Notes under the pieces: model-generated | Told to the model about the DNA's origin: nothing | Database searches by the model: none | What the model saw: the letters and a program-made list of their open reading frames with translations, nothing else | Program-made: the position numbers and the translations under genes | Shown: one piece after another, positions 16,579 to 25,014 of the stretch | How the letters are laid out: each line of letters starts with the position of its first letter | Numbering within the stretch: the first letter of the stretch is position 1 | NCBI GenBank assembly: GCA_965651255.1 | Contig: CBFGRU010000001.1 | Coordinates: 1 to 44,770, forward strand | Source: CBFGRU01 sp965651255 | GTDB lineage: Bacteria; Planctomycetota; Phycisphaerae; Phycisphaerales; SM1A02 | Reading direction: 5' to 3' | DNA: 44,770 nt

Positions 16579-17292
16579 TCAAGCTGCCTTGCTCGCGCGG
16601 CGGGTCCGGCCGACAGTTCGCTGTTCTTCTGTGGCGCGTCGATTCCGTTGTGTAGTCAGGATCTCCAGCAATGAAGCGGGATCGTCGGCCCACAGGTCGG
16701 CGCCAATCTCCTCCGCCAGCCCTTCCGCACGTTTGAAGACACCGCCGCCGACCACGACCTGAAGATCGGGCTGCGCGTTGACTTCGCGCACATGGTCAAT
16801 GATCTGCCTGATGCCCGGAGCATCCTGCGGGGCTGCTGCGAACATAAGCAGAATGTCGGCGCGTCGCTCTGAGACCTCCGCGAGAATCTCATCCGATGCC
16901 ACACCGCCACCGCCGAAGTACACCTCGTAGCCGTCGGCTTCGGCCAGGTCGGACACCATCTGGCCCGCCAGCTCTTCAGTTTCACTGGGACCACAGTACA
17001 GACAGATCGTGCGGCCGCGTGAGGGCTTCTGTGCATATTCCGCTTGCGCCTGGTCGAGCAGTGTGCGCAGAATGCGCGTTGCGTAGTGGTGTGCGGTAAT
17101 TGACAACTGATCCGCCCGGAAGAGCTTGTCAACCAGCTCAATCGTTGGCCAGTACAGGGAAAGAGAAAGATCCTCAGGCGTCAGGCCGCCTCGGACCGCA
17201 TCGGCCACGACTTCGCGGACGGCCGGTCGATGGCCACAGATGAGAGCTTGAAAGAGGCGTTCAGTCAGAATCTCAATGTTTGCACGTGCCAT
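16579..17292 (-). CDS. B12-binding-fold protein lacking the axial histidine
   Basis: A 237-aa soluble protein with the two-part layout of cobalamin-binding modules: an N-terminal helical bundle (about residues 1-90, with LFQALICGHR and the HHYATRILRTLL helix) and a C-terminal Rossmann-like domain (about 93-220). The latter contains GQMVSDLAEADGYEVYFGGG and VVVGGGVF, typical of B12-binding domains. The DxHxxG motif that supplies the cobalt ligand reads T105-E-E107-L-A-G110, so His is replaced by Glu. No DNA-binding domain or methyltransferase is fused. It may bind cobalamin base-on, another ligand, or none. The ATG at 17292 is chosen for GAGGAG upstream. A sensor or signalling role is inference. 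Confidence 0.8.
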   Translation of the reverse strand: MARANIEILTERLFQALICGHRPAVREVVADAVRGGLTPEDLSLSLYWPTIELVDKLFRADQLSITAHHYATRILRTLLDQAQAEYAQKPSRGRTICLYCGPSETEELAGQMVSDLAEADGYEVYFGGGGVASDEILAEVSERRADILLMFAAAPQDAPGIRQIIDHVREVNAQPDLQVVVGGGVFKRAEGLAEEIGADLWADDPASLLEILTTQRNRRATEEQRTVGRTRRASKAA

Positions 17293-17551
17293 GATGGCAA
17301 TCTCCTCAGTTCTCGTGTCCGCGGCGCCTCCGGCGGTCCGGCACGAGGTTCCAGGTCTTGCAGCCGCATCCACTGGCCGCGTGTGCTTGGCATCACCGCC
17401 CTTCACATCGAGCAATTCCACTCGGCGGCTGGAGTCTGGACTGATGCTGTTTTCTGACGAGAATCGCCGTTTTTATGTGCAACTCGTGGCGAACAGTTAT
17501 CCGGACATCATGGAACGATGGTCCGCATAACTCCGCTTCGAGGGCGATAAG

Positions 17552-18325
17552 TCACATGCGTCGCACTGCACGATAGAGCAGACACACACCAAAGGTCATG
17601 CGACGAACCGAAACGTCCGAAAACCCCGCTTCGGCAATGGAAGCTGAGAGTTGTTCGACATTCGCGAACGTATCGATCGACCTTGGCAGATATCGGTATG
17701 CTCCGCTCCGATCGCGTGCGATCAGGGTGGCCGTGAGCGGCATGATCCGCTTCGTATACAGGTCGTTACAGATTCGAACGATGGGATTCCGCGGACGCCC
17801 GAATTCAAGAATGATCAAGCGACCTCCCGGTCGAAGCACCCGGTAGAACTCCATGATCGCCTTGTTTGGTTGCTGCACGTTCCGAATGCCGAATGCGATT
17901 GACACGATGTCAAACGAGCCATCGGCGTACGGAAGATTTGTCGCATCACCTTGAACGTACTGAATGCCATACCCCGCCCCCGCGGCCTTATGCCTGGCGA
18001 TCTCGAGCATGCCGGCGGTAAAGTCCAAACCGGTGACCGACCGAACGCCCGCACGATAGAAGGCCTGAGCGAGATCCCCGGTTCCACATGCGGCATCGAG
18101 AACCTCATCGGTCGAAGTCGGTTGCGCAGCGCGGACAGCGGCACGTCGCCAGGCCTGATCACGACCAAACGAATGCACCCGGTTGTTCAGATCATACGAC
18201 CGCGCAATCGCATCAAACATGCGTTGAACCCGCGCGGCCTTATCGTTTGCCTCGTGGGGATTCACGGAAAGATCGCGATCCGTCCAGATCGCCTTGGAAG
18301 TTTCAGCTCGAGGGGTGGTCTTCAC
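17552..18325 (-). CDS. ubiE: UbiE/MenG-type quinone methyltransferase
   Basis: SAM-dependent C-methyltransferase of menaquinone and/or ubiquinone synthesis, acting at the inner membrane face. It carries the family signature stretches: MFDAIARSYDLNNRVHSFG, the SAM loop VLDAACGTGDLA, FDIVSIAFGIRNV and RVLRPGGRLIILEF. The 257-aa length fits. The best start is a GTG at 18325; it lacks a Shine-Dalgarno sequence, and a later GTG at the SVNPHEAND stretch is an alternative. In a planctomycete the substrate is probably demethylmenaquinone (menG function), which sequence alone cannot separate from ubiE. It is divergent from the M48 lipoprotein gene. Confidence 0.92.
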   Translation of the reverse strand: MKTTPRAETSKAIWTDRDLSVNPHEANDKAARVQRMFDAIARSYDLNNRVHSFGRDQAWRRAAVRAAQPTSTDEVLDAACGTGDLAQAFYRAGVRSVTGLDFTAGMLEIARHKAAGAGYGIQYVQGDATNLPYADGSFDIVSIAFGIRNVQQPNKAIMEFYRVLRPGGRLIILEFGRPRNPIVRICNDLYTKRIMPLTATLIARDRSGAYRYLPRSIDTFANVEQLSASIAEAGFSDVSVRRMTFGVCLLYRAVRRM

Positions 18326-18400
18326 AGTGGGTGATACTATGTTGCAGGCGGACGAATGGAACTGATTGTGTCCGAGTTGGTTCGACGGAAGGAGTTTGAC

Positions 18401-19351
18401 ATGAGCATGCGTTTGGTGATTGTCCTCATCTTGGCTTCGGCGTTTCTGGCCATTGCCCAAGGGTGCCAGACCAACGAAGCGACGGGGAGACGCCAGTTTG
18501 CCATTCTCTCACGAGAAGAGGAAATCCAGCTCGGTACACAGGCGATGCCTGAACTCGTGCAGCAGTACGGTGGCGAATCGCGATCGTCCGCCTTGCGCGC
18601 GTACGTCGAAGAAATCGGCATGCAACTGGCGCGGGAAACCGAGGGTGATTATGTCAGTCTTCCCTGGGAGTTTACCGTACTTGAATCAGATGTCATCAAT
18701 GCGTTTGCCCTTCCCGGCGGGAAAGTATTCATCAGCCGCGGCCTGATGGATTACTTCGAGAATGAAGCGCAGCTGGCTGCCGTTCTCGGACACGAAGTCG
18801 GACATGTCACCGCTGAGCATACGGATGAGCGAGTCAGCCACGCTATGGTTGTTGCAGGTATTGCCGAGGTCGCCGGAACCGTAGCAGGTCAATCACAATC
18901 CGCATGGTCGCAGGTCGTCCCGCTCATTGTCGGTGCCAGTGGCCAGGGTTACCTCCTGAAGTTCGGCCGCGACCAGGAGAGTGAAGCAGATGCACTCGGG
19001 GTCAAGTACATGGTTCGAGCGGGCTACAATCCAACGGGAATGCAGCATCTTCTCCAGGTGCTGATCGATGCGAGTGCCGGCTCATCGACACCAGAGATTC
19101 TTTCGACACACCCCGATCCATCACGCCGGCTGAGGGATATCACCGTTCTCATTGACCGCGAGTATGCAGACACCCTCTCGAACCCCAACTTCGTCATGAA
19201 CGAACAGCGTTGGAACGACCGTGCACGGCCCCATTTGAAACCACTCAGCAGTCGATCGGGCAATGGAACTGGAGTGGAGAACGCCGGCCTTTTGGCGCAA
19301 ACATGGTGCCAGCACTGTCGAGAGGCAAGCACAAACCCCACTGGAATGTAG
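18401..19351 (+). CDS. M48-family metalloprotease lipoprotein
   Basis: A 316-aa zinc protease resembling BepA/LoiP-type periplasmic quality-control enzymes. The signal peptide ends in IAQGC, with the lipidated Cys at residue 22, so it is anchored to a membrane on the periplasmic side. Zinc motif HEVGH sits in AVLGHEVGHVTAEH, and the third ligand Glu is in DQESEADALGV. FALPGGKVFISRGLM is a typical M48 strand before the active site. The ATG at 18401 has GGAAGGAG upstream. No TPR domain follows, unlike BepA. The Asn/Gly-rich C-terminal end is not conserved in the family as far as I know. Confidence 0.92.
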   Translation: MSMRLVIVLILASAFLAIAQGCQTNEATGRRQFAILSREEEIQLGTQAMPELVQQYGGESRSSALRAYVEEIGMQLARETEGDYVSLPWEFTVLESDVINAFALPGGKVFISRGLMDYFENEAQLAAVLGHEVGHVTAEHTDERVSHAMVVAGIAEVAGTVAGQSQSAWSQVVPLIVGASGQGYLLKFGRDQESEADALGVKYMVRAGYNPTGMQHLLQVLIDASAGSSTPEILSTHPDPSRRLRDITVLIDREYADTLSNPNFVMNEQRWNDRARPHLKPLSSRSGNGTGVENAGLLAQTWCQHCREASTNPTGM

Positions 19352-19373
19352 CGTGTGCACTGTAAGGCACGAT

Positions 19374-19402
19374 TTGTAGTGGTAGGCCCTCTCGGCTAGC
19401 AT
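19374..19402 (+). promoter_or_regulatory. Putative promoter of the amidohydrolase-fold gene
   Basis: TTGTAG (19374-19379), a 17-bp spacer and TAGCAT (19397-19402). It is about 35 bp before the ATG at 19438, which also has GAAGG upstream. Confidence 0.45.
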
Positions 19403-19437
19403 ATTCAGCCAGGGCACTGCCTGAAGGTACGATACGC

Positions 19438-20394
19438 ATGATCATCGATATTCATTCTCGGATCTGGTCAAGTCTTGATCAGTTTGGCCGCGACGCCGCC
19501 GATCGCCTCCGCCGCCGATACGCAGAGACCTGGTCACTATTGGATGGGTCACCCGCTGCTCACGAGCAGGCCATGGCCTGCGTTGATGGTGTGTGTGTGC
19601 TTGGTTTTCGGTCCGACCTGCTGGGCGCGGCCATTCCGAATGAACTGGTGGCGGAGTATGTCGGTCGTGATCCCGGGCGCCGTTTCGGGGTCGCGGGGAT
19701 TGACCCGATGTCGGCCACAGCCATCGCAGAGATTGACCATGCGGTATCGCTGGGGCTGATCGGTGTCACGGTCAGCCCGTCTGCTCAGGGGTTTCATCCC
19801 TCACATTCCTCCGCAATGCGGGTGTATGAGAAGTGTGCGGAGCTGTCGCTACCGGTATTCATTACGAACGCGACGCCGATAGCACCACGGTCGATGCTGG
19901 AGTTCGGTCGTCCTTCGGCACTTGATGAGATTGCACGGTCGCTCCCCAATCTGCGCCTCGTCGTCGCGGAGCTTGGGTATCCGTGGATCGATGAAACGCT
20001 GATCTTGCTCGCCAAGCATCCACACGTGTATGCGGACCTTTCAGGGATTTCCAGCCGTCCATGGCAGCTGTACAACGCACTTCTGACCGCTTCGAGCTTG
20101 TCGGTCATTGACAAGTTGCTGTTCGGCTCCGGGTTTCCATTCGAAACTCCCGTCAAAGCGATTGAGACGTTGTATTCAGTCAATACTTTCGGCCATGGCA
20201 CTCAGCTCCCATCCGTGCAGCGCGCCAAGTTGCGAACCATTGTGGAACGCGATTCGCTCGCCTGCCTTGGCATCGAGTCTGAGCTGTCGGCTCGAACATC
20301 GGATGCCAATTCGGATTCCGATGCTTTCGACGGGATGGCTGCGGTTGCCCAGCGGGAGACCGAGGAGCACCTTGATGATGAGGATTTGGACTGA
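19438..20394 (+). CDS. Amidohydrolase-fold (ACMSD-like) protein with degenerate metal site
   Basis: A 318-aa TIM-barrel protein resembling the amidohydrolase-2 family. The barrel landmarks are recognisable but most metal ligands are changed: the first-strand HxH is D-I-H6-S-R8, the strand-5/6 His position in the HLGxPW-like motif is E178-L-G-Y-P-W, and the final FGSDxP is FGSG232FP. It is therefore probably not a classical zinc hydrolase. The C-terminal 40 aa are acidic and low complexity (DANSDSDAFDG, EEHLDDEDLD). Its stop codon overlaps the ATG of the next gene (TGATG), so the two are coupled. Substrate and role unknown. Confidence 0.8.
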   Translation: MIIDIHSRIWSSLDQFGRDAADRLRRRYAETWSLLDGSPAAHEQAMACVDGVCVLGFRSDLLGAAIPNELVAEYVGRDPGRRFGVAGIDPMSATAIAEIDHAVSLGLIGVTVSPSAQGFHPSHSSAMRVYEKCAELSLPVFITNATPIAPRSMLEFGRPSALDEIARSLPNLRLVVAELGYPWIDETLILLAKHPHVYADLSGISSRPWQLYNALLTASSLSVIDKLLFGSGFPFETPVKAIETLYSVNTFGHGTQLPSVQRAKLRTIVERDSLACLGIESELSARTSDANSDSDAFDGMAAVAQRETEEHLDDEDLD

Positions 20395-21059
20395 TGCCTG
20401 ATACCACTCCCGGCAGCAGCCAGCCCCGACGTCTCGGTCATCGACTCTCATTGCGAATGCTGAGCATGCTGATGTGCGTTGCTCTCTATGGTGCGGCTGG
20501 GTGTTCCGGGACGGGTCTGCAGACTGACCTGCGGGCAATCAGTCTCGCGAGCGGAAATCCCGTCCTGATCCCCTCCTTTCGTACCGCGGTTTATTCCGTT
20601 GATCGTGCCAGCATCGCGTCGTTCTATCTGTCAGATCTGACGACCGAGGAACTCCTGAATGGGGAGTTTGATCAGGGACAGATTGTGCACGTGGAGATGC
20701 TCTGGCTTCCCCGCGCCGGGGCAACCCCGATGGATTCCTCCGCCGCCAACATCTCCGTGCGGAAGGTTCTCATCGTCAATGGCAACGTCGGCGTGTACGG
20801 CGGAACCGGCTTCGCCCTGCCATCCGGCGAACCGGGTGATTCACGGCTGGCGGTCTCGGTCTACGACGCAACTCTTGATCTCATCGATGCGTCAAGTGAG
20901 TTTCATGATGCGCTCAGCCCCGCGATTCTTGAAGGCGCGTTTACGGCACGTCGAGATGACACGCTGGCGGAGCAGATTCGGTACTCGACCAGTCAAAAAG
21001 TCACCAACATGCTTGGTCGTGTTCGCTATGTCGATGCCGCCAATGCGATGCGACCCTGA
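20394..21059 (+). CDS. Lipoprotein of unknown function
   Basis: A 221-aa protein. After a basic N-terminus comes a hydrophobic stretch ending in the lipobox YGAAGC, with the lipidated Cys at residue 37. The mature part is about 185 aa of strand-rich sequence (FRTAVYSVDRASIASFYLSD, HVEMLWLPRAG, VLIVNGNVGVYGG), apparently one compact domain. It starts one base inside the stop of the amidohydrolase-fold gene, so expression is coupled. A coupled cytoplasmic-fold protein and lipoprotein is an odd pair. I do not recognise a family. Confidence 0.8.
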   Translation: MPDTTPGSSQPRRLGHRLSLRMLSMLMCVALYGAAGCSGTGLQTDLRAISLASGNPVLIPSFRTAVYSVDRASIASFYLSDLTTEELLNGEFDQGQIVHVEMLWLPRAGATPMDSSAANISVRKVLIVNGNVGVYGGTGFALPSGEPGDSRLAVSVYDATLDLIDASSEFHDALSPAILEGAFTARRDDTLAEQIRYSTSQKVTNMLGRVRYVDAANAMRP

Positions 21060-21102
21060 ACTGCCTGCCCCACAACCGAATCCACGCAACGCGCAAGAAG
21101 AA

Positions 21103-21129
21103 GCCGGGAAGAGCATTGCTCCACCCGGC
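21103..21129 (-). terminator. Intrinsic terminator of rplU
   Basis: GCCGGG (21103-21108) pairs with CCCGGC (21124-21129), with inner pairing GAGCA/TGCTC. On the minus strand the stem is followed by TTCTTCTT. It is about 30 bp past the rplU stop and may also stop the convergent lipoprotein transcript. Confidence 0.75.
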
Positions 21130-21161
21130 AGGTTTGAACTCTCGAATTCCAGCGGTGTTAC

Positions 21162-21485
21162 TCAGCCCTTGATGCCGGTAATCTTGACCTGCATGTAGGC
21201 CTGGCGATGACCATTCTTGCGGAAGTAGCCCTTCCGGCGCTTGTATTTGATGACATCCACTTTGCGATCGCGAAACAGTTTGACGATTTCGCCGGTCACG
21301 GTCGCGCCGTTGAGGTACGGGGTACCAATTCGGCGGTCAGCATCTGATTCGGATTCCCCAATCAGAAGTACCTTGTCGAAGGTAACGGTTTTCTCGCCAT
21401 CGGCCATGTCACGAGGATCGATATCGACCACATCGCCTTCGGCCACTCGAATCTGTGTTCCACTGTCTTCGATGATCGCGTACAC
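21162..21485 (-). CDS. rplU: Ribosomal protein bL21
   Basis: A 107-aa large-subunit protein that binds 23S rRNA. The N-terminus VYAIIEDSGTQIRVAEGD, the middle strand DKVLLIGE, and the basic end KYKRRKGYFRKNGHRQAY are diagnostic. The GTG start at 21485 (21483-21485 on the plus strand reads CAC) has AGGAGC upstream. It has its own promoter and terminator. In most bacteria rpmA (bL27) follows directly, but here the gene stands alone, convergent with a lipoprotein gene. Confidence 0.96.
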   Translation of the reverse strand: MYAIIEDSGTQIRVAEGDVVDIDPRDMADGEKTVTFDKVLLIGESESDADRRIGTPYLNGATVTGEIVKLFRDRKVDVIKYKRRKGYFRKNGHRQAYMQVKITGIKG

Positions 21486-21511
21486 GTGCAAGCTCCTGCT
21501 CAATGGCCACG

Positions 21512-21540
21512 ATCGTAGCCCTCGAGCCAGAGGCCAACAA
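21512..21540 (-). promoter_or_regulatory. Putative sigma-70 promoter of rplU
   Basis: On the minus strand TTGTTG (21540-21535), a 17-bp spacer and TACGAT (21517-21512). The implied 5' leader is only about 20 nt and contains the AGGAGC ribosome site, leaving no room for an autoregulatory leader structure. Confidence 0.55.
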
Positions 21541-21591
21541 GTGAGGTTCGAGGAAAACACAGGACCGGCACGGGCAGGAAGGGGTTGACTC

Positions 21592-22152
21592 CTATGACGC
21601 CATTGCCGCCGCCTGAGCTGTACTGAACGCATGATGCCAACGGCGACATTCGCCGCAGGTCCCGCAGAATGTGGGTTCGGCCTGCTCGCACGGCCATGCC
21701 AACGAACCAGCCAGTCCCAGATCCATCGCGAGGTGAGCGGCCTGCGCCGCGGTGAGGTCAACCAGCGGCTGATCGAACACCAGCCGAACCCCGTCTGCTT
21801 CGAGCAGGCCTTCAATCAATTGGCCTCGTTCCACCTCCCGCCCCATGGCTGAGAGGTCTCCATCGACCATGACGGGATCAACGACTCGGCTCGCTCCGAC
21901 GCGATGCCCGCTCAAGGCAGCCATCATCAGCATGGCGGTACGACTATTCGCGAGCCAGGCATCCGGCCCTTCAATCACAGGAATCTCGACCGTCTCTGCG
22001 AGTCGCCGAATCGCCAGCTGTCGCGGTCTCGACCGCTTCACATGCGAGTGTGCGACGAAGAGCCCCAACCGACTCGGATCGGCCTGCAGATAAGTTGCGA
22101 TGACGGATGGCCAATTGCCATCCGCAAGTATGAGGGTATCAATCTCGCTCAT
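21592..22152 (-). CDS. QueC-like PP-loop protein with lost nucleotide loop
   Basis: A 186-aa protein aligning in outline to 7-cyano-7-deazaguanine synthase (QueC). The C-terminal half has the QueC pattern: PLVDLTAAQAAHLAMDLGL, then the four-Cys zinc site (C155, and C163-G-T-C166-G-E-C169). The N-terminal ATP-pyrophosphatase loop, normally SGGxDS, instead reads A10-D-G-N-W-P-S16, so ATP binding as in QueC is doubtful. The helix after it (RQLAIRRLAETVEIPV) fits the fold. It is shorter than QueC (usually about 220 aa). No queD, queE or queF is in view. The ATG at 22152 is chosen from the first folded strand (TLILADG); ribosome site weak. Function unknown. Confidence 0.75.
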   Translation of the reverse strand: MSEIDTLILADGNWPSVIATYLQADPSRLGLFVAHSHVKRSRPRQLAIRRLAETVEIPVIEGPDAWLANSRTAMLMMAALSGHRVGASRVVDPVMVDGDLSAMGREVERGQLIEGLLEADGVRLVFDQPLVDLTAAQAAHLAMDLGLAGSLAWPCEQAEPTFCGTCGECRRWHHAFSTAQAAAMAS

Positions 22153-22220
22153 TCCGAGGACATCGACGAAAACATCATGAAATCCGCAGAAGAAAGCACT
22201 CACGGATCGATCCTGTTGAC

Positions 22221-23822
22221 ATGTTTCTCCTGGCTGGTGCGCCACCTTCGGCTGCTTCGGAGTTCTCCGTCATCGACTGGGCGGTCGTCGGCGGCTACTT
22301 CCTGGTCGTGGTGGCGATTGGCCTTGCGGTGGCCAAACGAAGAGGCGATCGGGATGACTTCTTCCTTGCGGATCGATCCATGCCAACATGGGCGGTCGCG
22401 ATATCACTCTTGGCGACGGCTCAGTCTGCAGCAACGTTCGTCGGAGGGCCAGTAGAGGCGTTCGCAGGCGATCTCACCTACCTCAGTGCAACTGTTGGCG
22501 GCCTTGTTGCCTCAATTCTGGTCGCTGTCGTCTTTGTGCCAGCTTTCTACCGGGCCAAGGTCACCAGCGTCTATGAACTCCTGCGCAACTCCTACGGGTC
22601 ACGAGTCCAGATGGCTGCGAGTGCGATGTACATGCTCGGCCGGGTCTTTGCATCAGGAGCGCGGCTGTTCATTGTGGCGATCCCTTTCTCGCTCATCACC
22701 TTCGGCGATAGCGCTCCGCAACATCTCGTCGTAAGTATCATCATCATCACCGTCGTGGCGGGTCTCTACACCATTGTCGGTGGTATTCGGGCTGTCATCT
22801 GGACCGACACGCTGCAAGCCGTTATCTACATCGGAAGCGTGTTCATCGCGCTGATCGTCGCCTATCAGATGGTCGGCCTCTCATTTCCGGAAATCGTTGA
22901 GACTTTACAGGTAGCGGACCATGCGAACGAAACCGGCAAGCTGACGATCATTGATCCATCGCTGGATTTGTCGAGGCCGTACTCCGTCTGGGCGGTCCTC
23001 ACGGGCATTGTGTTACTCAATCTCGCGGCATTCGGGTGCGACCAGGACCTGACCCAGCGATTGCTGACCTGTCGTGATGCGCGCCGAGGCGGCATCGCGG
23101 TCATCGCCTCGCAACTGTTGGCTTTGCCGATTGTGTTCCTGTTTCTTGCCATCGGTCTTCTGCTTTGGATCGCCTTTCAAGGTGAGTACGGACCGGGCGT
23201 GGTGGATCCCTATCCGCTGATGGAGCGTCGCGATCTGTTCATCAATTTCATCATTCACGAGATGCCGGTGGGCCTGCGGGGGCTGATGATTGCGGGCCTC
23301 TTTGCAGCCGCAATGAGTAGCATGGACTCCGCTTCAAATGCCTTGGCTTCCAGCTTCGTTGCCGACTTCTATCGTCCACTCGTGGCAGCGAACAGGTCCG
23401 ACGATTCGCCCCAGTCCGTTCGACGTGAGCGACGAATCGCGCGACTTGCCGTCGCGATCTGGGCCATTGTTCTCGCCGGGTTTGCGTGCATCTGCGTCTA
23501 TCGATACGACGCTTCGCGCGAGACTCTCATTCAGTTCGCACTGGGAATCATGACTTATGCCTACAGCGGATTGTTGGCCGTATTCCTTTGTGCAACCCTG
23601 ACTCGCACCCGAGGCAATGCGTTCAGCGCGCTGTTGGCCATGGGGGTGGGATTCCTGACAATCGTTGTGTTCCGTTTCAACCTGTGGCAAAGTTGGGCGG
23701 AAAGTCTCCTGAACACATCAATGCCGACGATCGCATTTCCCTGGCAACTGACCATTGCGACATCATTTGCTCTTGGCGTCTGCCTGATGGGGCGTCGAAG
23801 AGTTCACACATCGCCGATGTGA
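22221..23822 (+). CDS. Sodium:solute symporter (SSS family)
   Basis: A 533-aa inner-membrane transporter with about 13 hydrophobic helices, the LeuT-like inverted-repeat layout of the SSS family (PutP, SGLT, sialic-acid transporters). Family marks: DDFFLADRSMPTWAVAISLLAT near the N-terminus, LYTIVGGIRAVIWTDTLQ in helix 5, and SSMDSASNALASSF in helix 8, which supplies Na2-site serines. The substrate could be a sugar, an organic acid or an amino acid and is not readable from sequence. The ATG at 22221 has no good Shine-Dalgarno sequence. Divergent from the QueC-like gene and convergent with the aminotransferase gene. Confidence 0.94.
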   Translation: MFLLAGAPPSAASEFSVIDWAVVGGYFLVVVAIGLAVAKRRGDRDDFFLADRSMPTWAVAISLLATAQSAATFVGGPVEAFAGDLTYLSATVGGLVASILVAVVFVPAFYRAKVTSVYELLRNSYGSRVQMAASAMYMLGRVFASGARLFIVAIPFSLITFGDSAPQHLVVSIIIITVVAGLYTIVGGIRAVIWTDTLQAVIYIGSVFIALIVAYQMVGLSFPEIVETLQVADHANETGKLTIIDPSLDLSRPYSVWAVLTGIVLLNLAAFGCDQDLTQRLLTCRDARRGGIAVIASQLLALPIVFLFLAIGLLLWIAFQGEYGPGVVDPYPLMERRDLFINFIIHEMPVGLRGLMIAGLFAAAMSSMDSASNALASSFVADFYRPLVAANRSDDSPQSVRRERRIARLAVAIWAIVLAGFACICVYRYDASRETLIQFALGIMTYAYSGLLAVFLCATLTRTRGNAFSALLAMGVGFLTIVVFRFNLWQSWAESLLNTSMPTIAFPWQLTIATSFALGVCLMGRRRVHTSPM

Positions 23823-23833
23823 CTCAACGAATG

Positions 23834-24985
23834 TCATGAACGAAGGACCGACATGCGCTGAACCGCCTCGCGCAGTGTCTCTTCCTTCTTACAGAACGCG
23901 AACCGGACGAGCTTCCTGCCTTCGCTGTGATTCTGATAGAACGAACTCGGGGGAATCGCTGCAACGCCTGCGTGTTCGATGAGGTGTCGACAAAATGCCA
24001 GATCGTCGCTGAAGCCGAATGGCGTGTGGTCGGCCAGCACGAAGTACGTTCCCTGTGGCACAAAGACATTGAACCCGAGTCGTGCGAGGCCATCGACCAG
24101 GAGATCACGACGTACGCGGTATTCCGCCCGAAATCGCTCGTAGTACTCGTCCCCTGCGCCAAGCGCTGCAACCGCACCATACTGGATTGGAGTTGCGGCG
24201 CAGAACGTCAGGAACTGATGAGACGCTCGAATTCCCGCGCTCAGCTCGGGTGGAGCGATCGCCCAGCCGATTTTCCAGCCGGTGAACGAGAAACTCTTCC
24301 CAAGCGAGCCCAAGGTAATGGTTCTTTCCCACATGCCGGGGAGTGTCGCTATTCGAATGTGTTCGCCTTCAAAGACCAGATCTTCGTAAACCTCATCTGT
24401 TAACACCAGTGTGTCGTGCTTCTGCGCCAGCTCAGCGATGAGTTCGAGTTCTGCGACTGAAAAGACCTTCCCCGTCGGGTTGTGCGGCGTGTTGATGAGT
24501 ATCGCGCGAGTCCGCGACGTAAAGGCCGCTTCCAGAGATGCCCGATCGATCTTGAAGTCAGGCGTTCGAAGGGTGACAAATCGCGGGGTTGCTCCGGCCA
24601 TCGCAATGCACGCAGGATACGAGTCGTAGTACGGCTCAAAAAGGACTACTTCGTCGCCGGGATTGAGCAATCCCAGCATGGTGGCTGCGATGGCTTCGGT
24701 ACATCCGCTCGTCACCGTCACGTTGGTGGTTGGGTCAACCCTCAGTCGGCCATGGCGATTCATCCGATCAGCAATTGCCTGATTGAGTTCCGCAACGCCA
24801 AAGCTCCGTGCGTACTGATTTCGTCCGGCGCGGATGGCATCAATGACCGCGTCCTTTATGAACTCCGGGCCATCAAAATCGGGAAATCCCTGGCCGAGAT
24901 TCACGGCCTGATGCTCCATTGCGAGGCGAGTAATCTCGGTAAACACTGAAGTCCCGTACGGGGCGAGGCGTTGAGCAATAGTCAT
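23834..24985 (-). CDS. Pyridoxal-phosphate aminotransferase (methionine/kynurenine-type)
   Basis: A 383-aa fold-type I class I/II aminotransferase. VNLGQGFPDFDGPEF and YARSFGVAELNQAIA are characteristic of the YbdL/kynurenine-oxoglutarate transaminase branch. NTPHNPTGK carries the Asn that contacts PLP, LTDEVYEDLVFEG the conserved Asp and Tyr, and SLGKSFSFTGWKIGW contains the PLP-binding Lys. C-terminal VRFAFCKKEETL carries the substrate-carboxylate Arg. The ATG at 24985 has AAGGATGA upstream. Likely substrates are methionine, glutamine or aromatic amino acids (family inference). It follows the large hydrolase gene on the same strand by 29 bp, so they may be co-transcribed. Confidence 0.93.
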   Translation of the reverse strand: MTIAQRLAPYGTSVFTEITRLAMEHQAVNLGQGFPDFDGPEFIKDAVIDAIRAGRNQYARSFGVAELNQAIADRMNRHGRLRVDPTTNVTVTSGCTEAIAATMLGLLNPGDEVVLFEPYYDSYPACIAMAGATPRFVTLRTPDFKIDRASLEAAFTSRTRAILINTPHNPTGKVFSVAELELIAELAQKHDTLVLTDEVYEDLVFEGEHIRIATLPGMWERTITLGSLGKSFSFTGWKIGWAIAPPELSAGIRASHQFLTFCAATPIQYGAVAALGAGDEYYERFRAEYRVRRDLLVDGLARLGFNVFVPQGTYFVLADHTPFGFSDDLAFCRHLIEHAGVAAIPPSSFYQNHSEGRKLVRFAFCKKEETLREAVQRMSVLRS

Positions 24986-25014
24986 CTGCAGGTCATCCTT
25001 GAATCTGGTACTAA

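Noticed and set aside
21904..22455. A 183-codon plus-strand frame spanning the QueC-like and symporter starts
   Set aside because: Crosses two better-supported genes in other frames and has unlikely composition.
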